DNA of 64,000 nt from Pseudomonas sp. ATCC PTA-122608 (GCF_001952855.1 NZ_LPNO01000013.1:182969-246968), one strand, 5' to 3'; positions 17,532-27,424 are shown, counted from the stretch's first letter. Translations and numbers: made by a program. The notes: generated by a model not told the origin, from the sequence alone.

Positions 17532-18365
17532 ATGGGCAGCATGCATCCCGTACAGGTGATCGCGGTGACCGGCGGCAAAGGTGGCGTCGGGAAAACTAAC
17601 GTGTCAGTGAATTTGTCCCTGGCCCTGGCAGAGCTTGGCCGTCGCGTCATGCTGCTGGATGCTGACCTGGGTCTGGCGAACGTTGACGTTCTGCTGGGAC
17701 TGACGCCCAAACATACCCTGGCCGATGTCATCGAAGGCCGCTGTGAGCTGCGCGACGTACTGTTGCAAGGCCCCGGCGGGATTCGCATCGTGCCGGCCGC
17801 GTCCGGCACCCAGAGCATGGTGCACCTGAGCCCGGCGCAGCATGCCGGCCTGATTCAGGCGTTCAGCGACATTGGCGACAACCTCGACGTGCTGGTGATC
17901 GACACCGCCGCCGGGATCGGCGAGTCCGTGGTCAGCTTCGTGCGAGCAGCCCAGGAAGTGTTGCTGGTGGTGTGCGACGAACCGACCTCGATCACCGACG
18001 CCTACGCGCTGATCAAACTGCTCAACCGCGACTACGGCATGAACCGCTTCCGCGTGCTGGCCAACATGGCCCAAAGCCCGCAGGAAGGGCGGAATCTGTT
18101 CGCCAAGTTGACCAAGGTCACAGATCGCTTCCTCGATGTCGCCTTACAATACGTTGGCGCAGTTCCCTACGACGAGTGCGTACGCAAGGCCGTGCAAAAG
18201 CAGCGTGCGGTCTATGAAGCGTTCCCTCGTTCGAAGTGCGCATTGGCGTTCAAGGCTATTGCCCAGAAGGTCGATACCTGGCCGTTGCCCGCCAACCCGC
18301 GTGGGCATCTGGAGTTTTTCGTCGAGCGATTGGTGCATCAGACGAGCGCAGGACCGGTGCTATGA
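17532..18365 (+). CDS. fleN: Flagellar number regulator FleN (MinD/ParA-type ATPase)
   Basis: 277 aa deviant Walker A ATPase: GGKGGVGKT at residues 14-22, DADLGLANVD switch region and VIDTAAGIG Walker B. FleN binds the master regulator FleQ and restrains flagellar gene expression so that polar flagella number stays low. It is very close to P. aeruginosa FleN, which I recall beginning MKQMGSMHPVQV; an ATG at 17541 is an alternative start. Its TGA overlaps the fliA ATG (ATGA). Confidence 0.97.
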   Translation: MGSMHPVQVIAVTGGKGGVGKTNVSVNLSLALAELGRRVMLLDADLGLANVDVLLGLTPKHTLADVIEGRCELRDVLLQGPGGIRIVPAASGTQSMVHLSPAQHAGLIQAFSDIGDNLDVLVIDTAAGIGESVVSFVRAAQEVLLVVCDEPTSITDAYALIKLLNRDYGMNRFRVLANMAQSPQEGRNLFAKLTKVTDRFLDVALQYVGAVPYDECVRKAVQKQRAVYEAFPRSKCALAFKAIAQKVDTWPLPANPRGHLEFFVERLVHQTSAGPVL

Positions 18366-19102
18366 CATCCAGCGGCTACAACCTTTACAAGAAGTCGGCA
18401 CGTGACAGTCAAGTCGAATTGATCGAGCGCTATGCGCCCCTGGTCAAGCGCATTGCCTATCACTTGCTGGCGCGCCTGCCCGCCAGTGTCCAGGTCGAAG
18501 ACTTGATCCAGGCCGGGATGATCGGCTTGCTCGAAGTGTCGACCAAATACGATGCGAGCAAGGGCGCAAGTTTCGAGACATACGCGGGTATTCGTATCCG
18601 TGGGGCCATGCTCGATGAAGTGCGTAAAGGTGATTGGGCGCCGCGTTCGGTACACCGCAATACGCGCATGGTAAGTGACGCAATTCGCTCAATTGAAGCA
18701 AAAACCGGTCGCGACGCTAAAGATCACGAAGTTGCGGCCGAACTCCAATTGAGTCTCGACGATTACTACGGGATTTTGAACGATACCTTGGGCAGCCGCC
18801 TGTTCAGTTTCGACGACCTTTTGCAGGACGGCGAACATGAAGGGCTGCACGAGGACGGCGCGAGTGCTCATCTCGAACCGTCACGCGATCTGGAAGATGA
18901 ACGCTTCCAGACTGCGCTGGCGGACGCGATTGCCAATTTGCCGGAGCGTGAGCGACTGGTGTTGGCGCTGTACTACGACGAAGAGCTGAACCTCAAGGAA
19001 ATCGGTGAGGTCCTGGGAGTCAGCGAATCGCGAGTCAGCCAGTTACACAGCCAGTGCGCGGCCCGCTTGCGGGGGCGTTTGGGAGAGTGGCGAGCGCGCT
19101 GA
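18362..19102 (+). CDS. fliA: RNA polymerase sigma factor FliA (sigma28)
   Basis: 246 aa from ATG at 18362, four bases inside fleN. Sigma-70 regions 2 (LIQAGMIGLLEVSTKYD), 3 and 4 (ERERLVLALYYDEELNLKEIGEVLGVSESRVSQ, a helix-turn-helix) are present in order. It transcribes filament and chemotaxis genes once FlgM is exported; a matching promoter occurs at 26538. An open frame extends upstream but the FliA family start is at 18362. Confidence 0.97.
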   Translation: MTSSGYNLYKKSARDSQVELIERYAPLVKRIAYHLLARLPASVQVEDLIQAGMIGLLEVSTKYDASKGASFETYAGIRIRGAMLDEVRKGDWAPRSVHRNTRMVSDAIRSIEAKTGRDAKDHEVAAELQLSLDDYYGILNDTLGSRLFSFDDLLQDGEHEGLHEDGASAHLEPSRDLEDERFQTALADAIANLPERERLVLALYYDEELNLKEIGEVLGVSESRVSQLHSQCAARLRGRLGEWRAR

Positions 19103-19216
19103 CAGGCAGTGTGGGGACACTGCGAACGATACCGTCCAGGCGCTGCGCCCGGACGGGCTTGGCCCGTGGTGCGCCCCCGGAAGTCCTTTTTGTGTAACGC
19201 CTGTTGATTGATATGG

Positions 19217-19240
19217 CGCGCCCAGGTGCTGGGCGCGTTT
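19217..19240 (+). terminator. Hairpin between fliA and cheY
   Basis: CGCGCCCAG/CTGGGCGCG with a GTG loop is a perfect 9-bp stem followed by only TTT. It could end flhA-fliA transcripts partially before cheY. A second G+C palindrome (GTCCAGGCGC) sits at ~19135-19158. Confidence 0.5.
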
Positions 19241-19260
19241 AAGACTGCTTGGAGGTCGAA

Positions 19261-19647
19261 TTGGACAAGAACATGAAAATCCTCATCGTTGATGACTTCT
19301 CAACGATGCGGCGGATCATAAAAAACCTGTTGCGTGACCTTGGGTTCACTAACACGGTCGAGGCGGATGACGGCATTACGGCGATTCCGATCCTCAACAG
19401 CGGGAGCATCGACTTTCTGGTAACGGACTGGAACATGCCGGGCATGACCGGTATCGATCTGCTGCGCCACGTGCGCGCGGATGAAAAACTGCGCAGCCTG
19501 CCTGTGCTGATGGTGACCGCTGAAGCCAAGCGTGAACAGATCATCGAAGCCGCCCAAGCCGGGGTTAACGGCTACGTGGTCAAGCCATTCACTGCACTGG
19601 CCTTGAAAGAGAAGATCGAAAAGATCTTCGAACGCATCGGTCATTGA
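19261..19647 (+). CDS. cheY: Chemotaxis response regulator CheY
   Basis: 128 aa if translated from TTG at 19261, which has GGAGG five bases upstream; the family-typical start MKILIVDD is at 19273 but then the ribosome-binding site would be 17 bases away. Single receiver domain with phospho-Asp in LVTDWNMPG, the KPF lysine and Thr in VTAEA. Phospho-CheY binds FliM. It heads cheYZAB-motCD. Confidence 0.96.
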   Translation: MDKNMKILIVDDFSTMRRIIKNLLRDLGFTNTVEADDGITAIPILNSGSIDFLVTDWNMPGMTGIDLLRHVRADEKLRSLPVLMVTAEAKREQIIEAAQAGVNGYVVKPFTALALKEKIEKIFERIGH

Positions 19648-19665
19648 TGCTGCCACGGGGGAGCT

Positions 19666-20454
19666 ATGGAGCATAAAGAATCATCGCAGGCCGACTTCGA
19701 GTCGACCCTGAAAAAACATGCCCACCAACTTGTCGAAAGCCTTGAAAAAGGCCAGTTCGGTGACGCGGTGCAGTTAATCCATGAGCTCAACCAGACCCGT
19801 GACCGCGGCCTGTACCAGGAAGTGGGCAAGCTCACGCGTGAGTTGCACAGTGCGATTGTCAATTTTCAGATTGACCCGCACATGCCCCAGGCCGAAGAAA
19901 TCTCGCAGATCACGGATGCCACCGAACGCCTGTCCTATGTGGTCAGGCTGACTGAGGCGGCGGCCAACCGCACCATGGACCTGGTGGAAAACGCCACGCC
20001 TCTGGTCAACGGTATGGCCAGTGAAGCCAAGGCCCTGAGCACTGACTGGGGCCGGTTCATGCGTCGGGAAGTGGGCGCTGAAGAGTTTCGTGAACTGGCG
20101 CGTCGGGTCGAGGGCTTTTTGTCCCGCAGCGAGCAGGAAAACCGCACGGTTTCCAGCAACCTGAATGACATTCTGCTGGCCCAGGACTACCAGGACCTCA
20201 CCGGTCAGGTGATCAAGCGCGTGACCCAACTGGTCACCGAAGTGGAAAGCAACCTGCTCAAACTGGTGTTGATGGCGGGCCAGGTCGACCGGTTTGCCGG
20301 CATCGAACATGACCGCGAAGCGATCCTTTCTGAAAAAGATCCACAAAAACACCTCGCCAAGGGTGAAGGTCCGCAGATTCATGCCGATAAACGTGAAGAC
20401 GTTGTATCCGGGCAAGACGACGTAGACGATTTGCTGTCCAGTTTAGGCTTCTAA
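19666..20454 (+). CDS. cheZ: CheY phosphatase CheZ
   Basis: 262 aa helical protein with the catalytic segment LLAQDYQDLTGQVIKRV (the glutamine that attacks phospho-CheY) at ~168-184, and a C-terminal CheY-binding peptide DDLLSSLGF. It terminates the chemotactic signal. It follows cheY by 18 bp and precedes cheA by 11 bp. Confidence 0.96.
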   Translation: MEHKESSQADFESTLKKHAHQLVESLEKGQFGDAVQLIHELNQTRDRGLYQEVGKLTRELHSAIVNFQIDPHMPQAEEISQITDATERLSYVVRLTEAAANRTMDLVENATPLVNGMASEAKALSTDWGRFMRREVGAEEFRELARRVEGFLSRSEQENRTVSSNLNDILLAQDYQDLTGQVIKRVTQLVTEVESNLLKLVLMAGQVDRFAGIEHDREAILSEKDPQKHLAKGEGPQIHADKREDVVSGQDDVDDLLSSLGF

Positions 20455-20465
20455 GGAGCACACCC

Positions 20466-22685
20466 ATGAGCTTCGGCGCCGATGAAGAAATCCTTCAGGA
20501 TTTCCTTGTAGAGGCCGGCGAAATTTTAGAGCAACTGTCCGAACAACTGGTCGAGCTGGAAAGCCGACCGGATGATGCGAACCTGCTCAATGCAATTTTT
20601 CGCGGTTTTCACACTGTAAAAGGGGGCGCCGGCTTCCTCCAGCTCCACGAGCTGGTGGAGTGCTGTCACATCGCCGAGAACGTGTTCGACATCCTGCGCA
20701 AGGGTGAGCGGCACGTCGACTCGGAACTGATGGACGTGATCCTGGAAGCGCTGGACGCGGTCAACGGCATGTTCAGTGAAGTGCGCGAACGTGCACCGAT
20801 CACGGCCGCCACCCCGGAACTGCTGGCCGCCCTGGCGCGCCTGGCAGAACCTGCGGCCAATGCGCCGGTGGTTGAAGCGGTGGCTGAGCCTGTCGCCGAG
20901 CCTGCGGGCGACGTGACCGACAGCGAATTTGAACAACTGCTGGACTCGCTGAATGCCGTCAAGGCCGAAGCCGAAGCTCCGGCGGCCAGTGCGCCGGCCA
21001 TGGTGCCGACCACTGAAGACATTACCGACGCCGAGTTCGAGTCATTGCTCGACCAGTTGCACGGCAAGGGCCAGTTTGCCCCGGACGCGGTGGCCGCAGC
21101 GCCAGCGCCTACGGAAGCCGCGGCGCCTGCCAGCAACGAAATCACCGATGACGAATTTGAAGCGTTGCTGGACCAGTTGCATGGCAAAGGCTCGTTTGCT
21201 GCCGATGCACTGCCGGAAGTTGCTGCAGCAGTCGCTGCACCTGCAGCACCCGCTGCTGCTGCCGCTGCACCGGCTGCCGATGGACTGATCTCCGATCACG
21301 AGTTCGAAGCCCTGCTGGATGAACTGCATGGCAAGGGCAAGTTCACCGAAGTGGCCGGCGCTGCTGCACCGGCTGCTACAGCGGCCACTGCGGTTGCAAC
21401 GCCGGCCCCGGTGGCCGCCAAGGCCGCTGCACCGGTGGCTGCAAAACCTGCACCGGCCCCAGCACCCGCGCGTGCCTCTGCTGCTCCGGCTCCGGACAAG
21501 CAACCAGCCAGTGAAGCCGAAACCACCGTGCGGGTTGATACCGCGCGCCTGGACGACATCATGAACATGGTCGGCGAACTGGTGCTGGTGCGTAACCGCC
21601 TGGTGCGCCTGGGCCTGAACAGCGGCGATGAGGCCATGCAAAAGGCCGTGTCGAACCTCGACGTGGTCACCGCCGACCTGCAAACCGCTGTCATGAAGAC
21701 CCGGATGCAGCCGATCAAGAAAGTCTTCGGCCGCTTCCCGCGTCTGGTTCGCGACCTGGCACGCCAGCTCAAGAAAGAGATCAACCTGGAACTGGTGGGT
21801 GAAGAAACCGACCTCGACAAAAACCTTGTCGAGGCACTGGCCGACCCGCTGGTCCACTTGGTGCGCAACGCCGTCGACCACGGCATCGAGTCCCCGGAAG
21901 AGCGTGAAGCTTCGGGCAAGAACCGCCTGGGCAAAGTGATCCTGGCGGCCGAACAGGAAGGCGACCATATCCTGCTGTCGATCACCGATGACGGCAAAGG
22001 CATGGACCCGAATATCCTGCGGGGCATCGCGGTCAAGCGTGGCGTGATGGACAAGGACGCCGCCGACCGTCTCACCGACACCGAGTGCTACAACCTGATC
22101 TTCGCCCCGGGCTTCTCCACCAAGACCGAGATTTCCGACGTGTCGGGCCGTGGCGTGGGCATGGACGTGGTGAAGACCAAGATCAGCCAGCTCAACGGCT
22201 CGATCAACATTTACTCGACCAAGGGCCTGGGCTCGAAGATCGTCATCAAGGTGCCGTTGACCCTGGCGATCATGCCGACCCTGATGGTGATGCTGGGCAA
22301 CCAGGCGTTCGCCTTCCCGCTGGTCAACGTCAACGAAATCTTCCACCTCGACCTGTCGCGCACCAACGTGGTGGACGGCCAGGAAGTGGTGATCGTGCGC
22401 GACAAGGCGTTGCCACTGTTCTACCTCAAGCGCTGGCTGGTGGCTTCGGCCAAGCATGAAGAGCAGCGCGAAGGCCATGTGGTGATTCTTTCCGTGGGCA
22501 CCCAGCGTATCGGCTTTGTCGTCGATCAACTGGTGGGCCAGGAAGAAGTGGTCATCAAGCCTTTGGGCAAAATGCTGCAGGGAACCCCGGGCATGTCGGG
22601 TGCGACCATTACCGGTGACGGTCGGATCGCGCTGATTCTGGATGTTCCGAGCATGCTCAAGCGTTACGCCGCACGGCGTATTTGA
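20466..22685 (+). CDS. cheA: Chemotaxis histidine kinase CheA
   Basis: 739 aa. The P1 Hpt domain has His49 in [11 protein letters not shown] long Ala/Pro-rich linker (~140-360) replaces a canonical P2 domain and holds four copies of a (I/V)(T/S)DxEFExLLDxLHGKG-like motif at residues ~150, 186, 226 and 275. Dimerisation P3 ([21 protein letters not shown]), kinase P4 (N box [26 protein letters not shown]) and CheW-like P5 follow. It phosphorylates CheY and CheB. Confidence 0.97.
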   Translation: MSFGADEEILQDFLVEAGEILEQLSEQLVELESRPDDANLLNAIFRGFHTVKGGAGFLQLHELVECCHIAENVFDILRKGERHVDSELMDVILEALDAVNGMFSEVRERAPITAATPELLAALARLAEPAANAPVVEAVAEPVAEPAGDVTDSEFEQLLDSLNAVKAEAEAPAASAPAMVPTTEDITDAEFESLLDQLHGKGQFAPDAVAAAPAPTEAAAPASNEITDDEFEALLDQLHGKGSFAADALPEVAAAVAAPAAPAAAAAAPAADGLISDHEFEALLDELHGKGKFTEVAGAAAPAATAATAVATPAPVAAKAAAPVAAKPAPAPAPARASAAPAPDKQPASEAETTVRVDTARLDDIMNMVGELVLVRNRLVRLGLNSGDEAMQKAVSNLDVVTADLQTAVMKTRMQPIKKVFGRFPRLVRDLARQLKKEINLELVGEETDLDKNLVEALADPLVHLVRNAVDHGIESPEEREASGKNRLGKVILAAEQEGDHILLSITDDGKGMDPNILRGIAVKRGVMDKDAADRLTDTECYNLIFAPGFSTKTEISDVSGRGVGMDVVKTKISQLNGSINIYSTKGLGSKIVIKVPLTLAIMPTLMVMLGNQAFAFPLVNVNEIFHLDLSRTNVVDGQEVVIVRDKALPLFYLKRWLVASAKHEEQREGHVVILSVGTQRIGFVVDQLVGQEEVVIKPLGKMLQGTPGMSGATITGDGRIALILDVPSMLKRYAARRI

Positions 22686-22734
22686 TTCGGCCCGGGCAGG
22701 GCGGTTGTCCCTCGCCCGGCCTAACGGAGTGTTT

Positions 22735-23856
22735 ATGGTAGTCAAGGTCCTGGTGGTGGACGATTCAGGTTTCTTCCGCCGCCGCGTCTCGGAAATTCTT
22801 TCATCGGATTCCAATATCCAGGTGGTCGGTACGGCCACCAACGGCAAAGAGGCGATCGATCAGGCCATGGCCCTCAAGCCAGACGTGATCACCATGGACT
22901 ACGAGATGCCGATGATGGACGGCATCACGGCGGTGCGGCACATCATGCAGCGCTGCCCGACTCCGGTGTTGATGTTCTCCTCGCTGACCCACGAAGGCGC
23001 CCGGGTCACCCTGGATGCGCTGGACGCCGGCGCGGTGGACTTCCTGCCGAAGAATTTCGAAGACATCTCGCGCAACCCCGAGAAGGTCAAGCAGATGCTC
23101 TGCGAGAAGGTGCACAGCATCTCCCGCAGTAACCGTCGCAGCCTGTTCAGTGCGCCGGCGCCGGCACCTGTTACACCGCCCCCGGCAGCCCCGAGCACTT
23201 TTGGTCGCCCGGCGCCTGCGCCGGTTGCGCGTCCGGCCGCAGCGCCTGTGCGTACGGCTGCGCCCTCCGCGCATTCGCCTGCTCCCAAGCGCAAAGCCTA
23301 CAAGCTGGTGGCCATCGGTACCTCCACCGGCGGCCCGGTTGCCTTGCAGCGGGTGTTGACCCAACTGCCGGCCAACTTCCCGGCGCCGATCGTGTTGATC
23401 CAGCACATGCCTGCCGCGTTCACCAAGGCCTTTGCCGAGCGCCTGGACAAGCTGTGCCGCATCAGCGTCAAGGAAGCCGAGGATGGCGACATCCTGCGCC
23501 CGGGTCTCGCGCTGCTGGCCCCTGGCGGCAAGCAGATGATGGTCGATGGCCGTGGCGCGATCAAAATCCTGCCGGGTGACGAGCGCCTGAACTACAAGCC
23601 GTGTGTGGATATCACCTTCGGTTCCGCAGCCAAGTCCTACGGCGACAAAGTTCTGGCGGTGGTCTTGACCGGCATGGGTGCCGACGGCCGCGAAGGCGCA
23701 CGTTTGCTCAAGCAGGGCGGCAGCGCGATCTGGGCCCAGGATGAAGCCAGCTGCGTGATCTATGGCATGCCCATGGCCATCGTCAAAGCCGACCTGGCCG
23801 ACGCCGTCTACAGCCTGGACGACATCGGCAAGCATCTGGTGGAGGCCTGCCTGTAA
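22735..23856 (+). CDS. cheB: Chemotaxis methylesterase CheB
   Basis: 373 aa from ATG at 22735 (ACGGAG upstream). N-terminal receiver (phospho-Asp in VITMDYEMP), a Pro/Ala-rich linker (~140-185), then the methylesterase domain with the catalytic Ser in IGTSTGGP, His in LIQHMPAAF and Asp in TGMGADG. It demethylates chemoreceptors for adaptation; no cheR occurs in the window. The TAA overlaps the motC ATG. Confidence 0.96.
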   Translation: MVVKVLVVDDSGFFRRRVSEILSSDSNIQVVGTATNGKEAIDQAMALKPDVITMDYEMPMMDGITAVRHIMQRCPTPVLMFSSLTHEGARVTLDALDAGAVDFLPKNFEDISRNPEKVKQMLCEKVHSISRSNRRSLFSAPAPAPVTPPPAAPSTFGRPAPAPVARPAAAPVRTAAPSAHSPAPKRKAYKLVAIGTSTGGPVALQRVLTQLPANFPAPIVLIQHMPAAFTKAFAERLDKLCRISVKEAEDGDILRPGLALLAPGGKQMMVDGRGAIKILPGDERLNYKPCVDITFGSAAKSYGDKVLAVVLTGMGADGREGARLLKQGGSAIWAQDEASCVIYGMPMAIVKADLADAVYSLDDIGKHLVEACL

Positions 23857-24596
23857 TGGATGTATTGAGCCTGATTGGCATCATCATGGCGTTTGTCGCG
23901 ATTATCGGCGGCAACTACCTCGAAGGCGGCCACCTGGGTGCCCTGGCCAACGGCCCGGCAGCGTTGATCGTGATCGGCGGCACGGTGGGCGCGGCCTTGC
24001 TGCAGTCGCCCATGAGTTCGTTCAAGCGCGCGATGCAGATCCTTATCTGGATTATTTTTCCGCCGCGTGTCGACTTGCCGGGCGGCATCGACCGCGTGGT
24101 CAACTGGAGCCTCACGGCGCGCAAGGAAGGCCTGCTGGGCCTGGAAGGCGTGGCCGATGCCGAGCCCGACAGCTACGCACGCAAAGGCTTGCAATTGCTG
24201 GTGGACGGCGCCGAGCCGGAAGCGATTCGCAGCATCCTGGAAGTGGATTTCTACACCCAGGAAAGCCGCGACATCAACGCCGCCAAAGTCTTTGAAAGCA
24301 TGGGCGGCTACGCGCCGACCATCGGCATCATCGGTGCGGTGATGGGCTTGATCCACGTGATGGGCAACCTGGCCGATCCGTCGCAACTGGGCAGCGGGAT
24401 TGCCGTGGCGTTCGTCGCCACCATCTACGGCGTGGCCAGTGCCAACCTGGTGTTGTTGCCGGTGGCCAGCAAGCTCAAGTCGATCGCCATGCGCCAGTCG
24501 CGTTATCGCGAGATGTTGCTGGAAGGCATCCTCTCGATTGCCGAGGGTGAAAACCCGCGCTCCATCGAATTGAAGCTCCAGGGCTTCATGGATTGA
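23856..24596 (+). CDS. motC: Flagellar stator protein MotC
   Basis: 246 aa MotA/TolQ/ExbB-type proton channel with transmembrane helices at ~1-20, ~30-50, ~145-165 and ~180-200, and the conserved GGYAPTIGIIGAVMGLIHVM segment. In Pseudomonas MotCD is the second stator set, favoured in swarming and high load, alongside MotAB encoded elsewhere. Co-transcribed with cheB; a REP separates it from motD. Confidence 0.95.
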   Translation: MDVLSLIGIIMAFVAIIGGNYLEGGHLGALANGPAALIVIGGTVGAALLQSPMSSFKRAMQILIWIIFPPRVDLPGGIDRVVNWSLTARKEGLLGLEGVADAEPDSYARKGLQLLVDGAEPEAIRSILEVDFYTQESRDINAAKVFESMGGYAPTIGIIGAVMGLIHVMGNLADPSQLGSGIAVAFVATIYGVASANLVLLPVASKLKSIAMRQSRYREMLLEGILSIAEGENPRSIELKLQGFMD

Positions 24597-24609
24597 TGGT
24601 CATGAACCC

Positions 24610-24709
24610 TGTAGGAGCGAGCTTGCTCGCGAAAAACCCGAGAACAACGCGTTCATCCAGGATGCCCGCGTTATCGTTGACGATTTTCGCGAGCAAGCTC
24701 GCTCCTACA
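24610..24709. repeat. REP pair between motC and motD
   Basis: TGTAGGAGCGAGCTTGCTCG / CGAGCAAGCTCGCTCCTACA inverted pair, ~55 bp apart, placed inside the motCD transcription unit. Confidence 0.88.
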
Positions 24710-24738
24710 GGTGATTCGTTTTGTCGAGGTAGTCGCCT

Positions 24739-25626
24739 GTGAGCCGTCGCCGCCGCGAGCCTGAAGAACACGTCAACCATGAACGCTGGCTGGTGTCCTA
24801 CGCCGACTTCATTACGCTGTTGTTCGCGTTTTTTGTGGTGATGTACTCCATTTCCTCGATCAACGAAGGCAAGTACAAAGTCATTTCCCAGGCGCTGATC
24901 GGCGTGTTCAACGACGCTGACCGCGCCCTCAAGCCGATCCCGATCGGCGAAGAACGCCCCAAGACCGTGACCCCGGCCAAACCGCTGGTCAACGACAGTG
25001 ATGAAACCGCCGCCGGCATCGGTGGCACCAGCGACCCGCTGAAAAGCATCGCCGATGACATCAGCGCAGCCTTTGGCGACCTGATCAGCTCCAACCAGAT
25101 GACCGTGCGCGGCAATGAGTTGTGGGTGGAAATCGAGCTGAATTCCAGCCTGCTGTTCGCCAGCGCCGATGCGATGCCCAGCGACCAGGCGTTCACCATC
25201 ATCGACAAGGTGGCGGCGATCCTGAAGCCGTTTGAAAACCCGGTCCACGTTGAAGGGTTTACCGACAACCTGCCGATCAGCACGGCGCAGTATCCGACCA
25301 ACTGGGAGCTGTCTTCGGCCCGCGCGGCGAGTATTGTGCGGATGCTGGCGATGCAGGGCGTGAACCCCGGGCGCCTGGCGTCGGTGGGGTATGGCGAGTT
25401 CCAGCCGGTGGCCAATAACGCCACGGCGGAAGGCCGTGCACGTAACCGTCGGGTGGTGCTGGTGGTGTCGCGCAACCTCGATGTGCGCCGCAGCCTGACC
25501 GGTACCGGCACCGCCAATGCAACACCGGATGCCGCCTTGAAGCGGGCTGGCACACAAACTGCACCAGCGCCCGTAAAGGCGCCGGTTCGCGGGAGTGCCG
25601 TCAATTCTCCGTCACCGGCTCTATAA
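24739..25626 (+). CDS. motD: Flagellar stator protein MotD
   Basis: 295 aa with GTG start (GAGGTAGTCGCCT upstream). A short basic N-terminus, one transmembrane helix with the proton-carrying Asp (SYADFITLLFAFFVVMYSIS, ~22-42) and an OmpA-like peptidoglycan-binding domain (~135-255, VEGFTDNLPISTAQYPTNWELSSARA). A Pro/Ala-rich tail of ~35 residues follows. Partner of MotC. Confidence 0.95.
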   Translation: MSRRRREPEEHVNHERWLVSYADFITLLFAFFVVMYSISSINEGKYKVISQALIGVFNDADRALKPIPIGEERPKTVTPAKPLVNDSDETAAGIGGTSDPLKSIADDISAAFGDLISSNQMTVRGNELWVEIELNSSLLFASADAMPSDQAFTIIDKVAAILKPFENPVHVEGFTDNLPISTAQYPTNWELSSARAASIVRMLAMQGVNPGRLASVGYGEFQPVANNATAEGRARNRRVVLVVSRNLDVRRSLTGTGTANATPDAALKRAGTQTAPAPVKAPVRGSAVNSPSPAL

Positions 25627-25677
25627 CCCTATGCAATTTCTCGGTCGAGCCTGTGCCTGCCGGGAGGAACAATCCGA

Positions 25678-26466
25678 ATGAGAGTCTGGGCAGTTGCCAA
25701 TCAAAAGGGTGGTGTCGGTAAAACCACCACTTCCATCGCCTTGGCCGGCTTGCTGGCAGAGGCCGGCAAGCGTGTGGTCGTGGTCGACCTGGACCCCCAC
25801 GGCTCCATGACCAGCTATTTCGGCTACGACCCGGATGCCCTGGAGCACAGTTGCTACGACCTGTTCCTGCACAAGGGCAGTGTGCCGGCGGATTTGCCGG
25901 GCCAGCTGATGCTGCCTACCAGTAATGAAAAGATCTCGTTGCTGCCGTCGAGCACCGCCCTGGCTACCCTTGAGCGCCAGTCTCCGGGGCAGAGCGGCCT
26001 GGGCCTGGTGATCGCCAAGACCCTGGCGCAGCTGTGGCAGGACTTCGACTACGCGATCATCGACAGCCCGCCTTTACTGGGCGTGCTGATGGTCAACGCC
26101 CTGGCCGCCAGTCAACAGCTGGTGATCCCGGTGCAGACCGAGCACCTGGCCGTCAAAGGCCTGGAACGCATGGTCAGCACCCTGGCGATGATCAACCGCT
26201 CGCGCAAACAGGCGTTGCCGTTCAGCATCGTGCCGACCCTGTTCGACCGCCGTACCCAGGCGTCCCTCGGCACCTTGCGGGTATTGCGCGACGCCTATCC
26301 GGACACCATCTGGCAAGGCTACATCCCGGTGGACACGCGCCTGCGGGATGCGAGCCGGGCAGGGCTGACGCCATCGCAATTCGACGGCAAGAGCCGTGGC
26401 GTGCTGGCGTATCGGGCGTTGCTCAAGCACCTGTTGTCCCAGCAACTTGTGGCGCAGGTGGCGTGA
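25678..26466 (+). CDS. parC: ParA-like ATPase for chemotaxis-cluster positioning (ParC-like)
   Basis: 262 aa ParA/MinD ATPase with KGGVGKTTT (residues 10-18), DLDPHGSMTSYFG and the Walker B IIDSPP. There is no parB or replication gene next to it; instead it lies between motD and a CheW-domain gene. ParA-type proteins in this position (ParC in Vibrio, PA1462 in P. aeruginosa) place chemosensory arrays at the pole. The symbol follows that literature and is inferred from context. Confidence 0.85.
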   Translation: MRVWAVANQKGGVGKTTTSIALAGLLAEAGKRVVVVDLDPHGSMTSYFGYDPDALEHSCYDLFLHKGSVPADLPGQLMLPTSNEKISLLPSSTALATLERQSPGQSGLGLVIAKTLAQLWQDFDYAIIDSPPLLGVLMVNALAASQQLVIPVQTEHLAVKGLERMVSTLAMINRSRKQALPFSIVPTLFDRRTQASLGTLRVLRDAYPDTIWQGYIPVDTRLRDASRAGLTPSQFDGKSRGVLAYRALLKHLLSQQLVAQVA

Positions 26467-26473
26467 TGATCAT

Positions 26474-26498
26474 TGTAGGAGCCTGGCTTGCCAGCGAT
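26474..26498. repeat. Single REP of the AGGAGCCTGGCTTGCC type
   Basis: TGTAGGAGCCTGGCTTGCCA plus CGATG, a REP variant different from the pairs elsewhere and without an inverted partner, in the parC-parP gap. Confidence 0.6.
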
Positions 26499-26537
26499 GC
26501 AGACGCCGCAGTTTTCGCGACAAAACCGGCTCTCGAT

Positions 26538-26565
26538 TCAAGTCCGGACACCCACAGGCCGATAA
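26538..26565 (+). promoter_or_regulatory. Sigma28 (FliA) promoter before parP-cheW
   Basis: TCAAG (26538-26542), 15 bp, then GCCGATAA (26558-26565), an essentially perfect match to the Pseudomonas FliA consensus. The start codon of the parP-like gene is ~43 bp downstream. It would give parP-cheW-DUF2802 a promoter independent of the cheYZAB transcript. Confidence 0.75.
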
Positions 26566-26608
26566 CCTCTAAATACAGGGTTGATGGGGCTTGCGCGTGG
26601 GCATACAG

Positions 26609-27424
26609 ATGAACCGTCCCGTTGATTTCAAGACCCGGCCGCAACTGGCGCTGGAGTCCTACCTGGACGCCTTGCTCCAGGACGCGACCGAGGAAATGCC
26701 GGAACCGATTCTGATCCTCGATGAAGTCATCGAGCCTGAACCTGCGGCCCTGGACGAGTTTCAACTGGCGGTCCTGGAAGAACAGGCCCGTGATGCGTTG
26801 GTGGTTCCCGTAGCGGTTCCGGCACCGGTTGCCGTGCCCGTGCCCGTGCCTGTTGCGCCTGTGGTGATCGCGCCCGTGGTGGTCGAGCCGGTGGTTGAGG
26901 TTCATCTCCCGCCAAGCATCACGCCGCCGCCGGTACAGGGCGATGGTCGGCCGGCGTGGGCCGCCGAGCCGTTCGAATGTTTGCTGTTCGACGTCGCCGG
27001 GTTGACCCTGGCGGTGCCGCTGGTGTGCCTGGGCTCGATCTACTCCCTGGAAGGCCAGGAGTTGACGCCGCTGTTTGGCCAGCCGGAATGGTTCCTCGGG
27101 ATCCTGCCGAGCCAACAGGGCAACTTGAAGGTATTGGACACTGCGCGTTGGGTGATGCCTGACCGCTATCGGGATGATTTCCGCCAGGGCCTGCAATACG
27201 TTATTTCGGTCCAGGGCTACGAGTGGGGGCTGGCAGTGCATCAGGTCAGTCGCTCATTGCGCCTGGACCCGAACGAAATCAAATGGCGCAGCCACCGGGG
27301 CCAGCGGCCATGGCTGGCGGGCACCGTGATCGAACACATGTGCGCGTTGCTGGATGTCGCCGAACTGGCGGAGCTGATTGCCAGCGGCGCGGTAAAAGCG
27401 ATGCCGCTCAACAAGCGCACTTGA
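26609..27424 (+). CDS. parP: CheW-domain protein, ParP-like
   Basis: 271 aa from ATG at 26609; a TTG at 26591 (six codons earlier) is an alternative. The N-terminal ~110 residues are a Pro/Val-rich linker with repeated VPVPVAP-type units; the C-terminal ~145 residues form a CheW-like domain (FECLLFDVAGLTLAVPLVCLG). ParP links CheA arrays to ParC at the pole in Vibrio and Pseudomonas. Here it follows the ParA-like gene and precedes cheW. Confidence 0.82.
   Translation: MNRPVDFKTRPQLALESYLDALLQDATEEMPEPILILDEVIEPEPAALDEFQLAVLEEQARDALVVPVAVPAPVAVPVPVPVAPVVIAPVVVEPVVEVHLPPSITPPPVQGDGRPAWAAEPFECLLFDVAGLTLAVPLVCLGSIYSLEGQELTPLFGQPEWFLGILPSQQGNLKVLDTARWVMPDRYRDDFRQGLQYVISVQGYEWGLAVHQVSRSLRLDPNEIKWRSHRGQRPWLAGTVIEHMCALLDVAELAELIASGAVKAMPLNKRT

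Noticed and set aside
19150..19175. Possible sigma54 site (TTGGCCCGTGGTGCGC) before cheY
   Set aside because: GG and GC are 10 bp apart but the -12 element lacks TTGC and it sits in a G+C palindrome; chance match is likely.
21042..22847. A 601-codon open frame antisense to cheA
   Set aside because: Low-complexity composition mirrors the Ala-rich linker of CheA; no start signal or recognisable domain.
25678..26466. ParA-like gene as evidence of a plasmid or integrated element
   Set aside because: It lies in the conserved chemotaxis cluster next to parP and cheW, without parB, rep or att sites.
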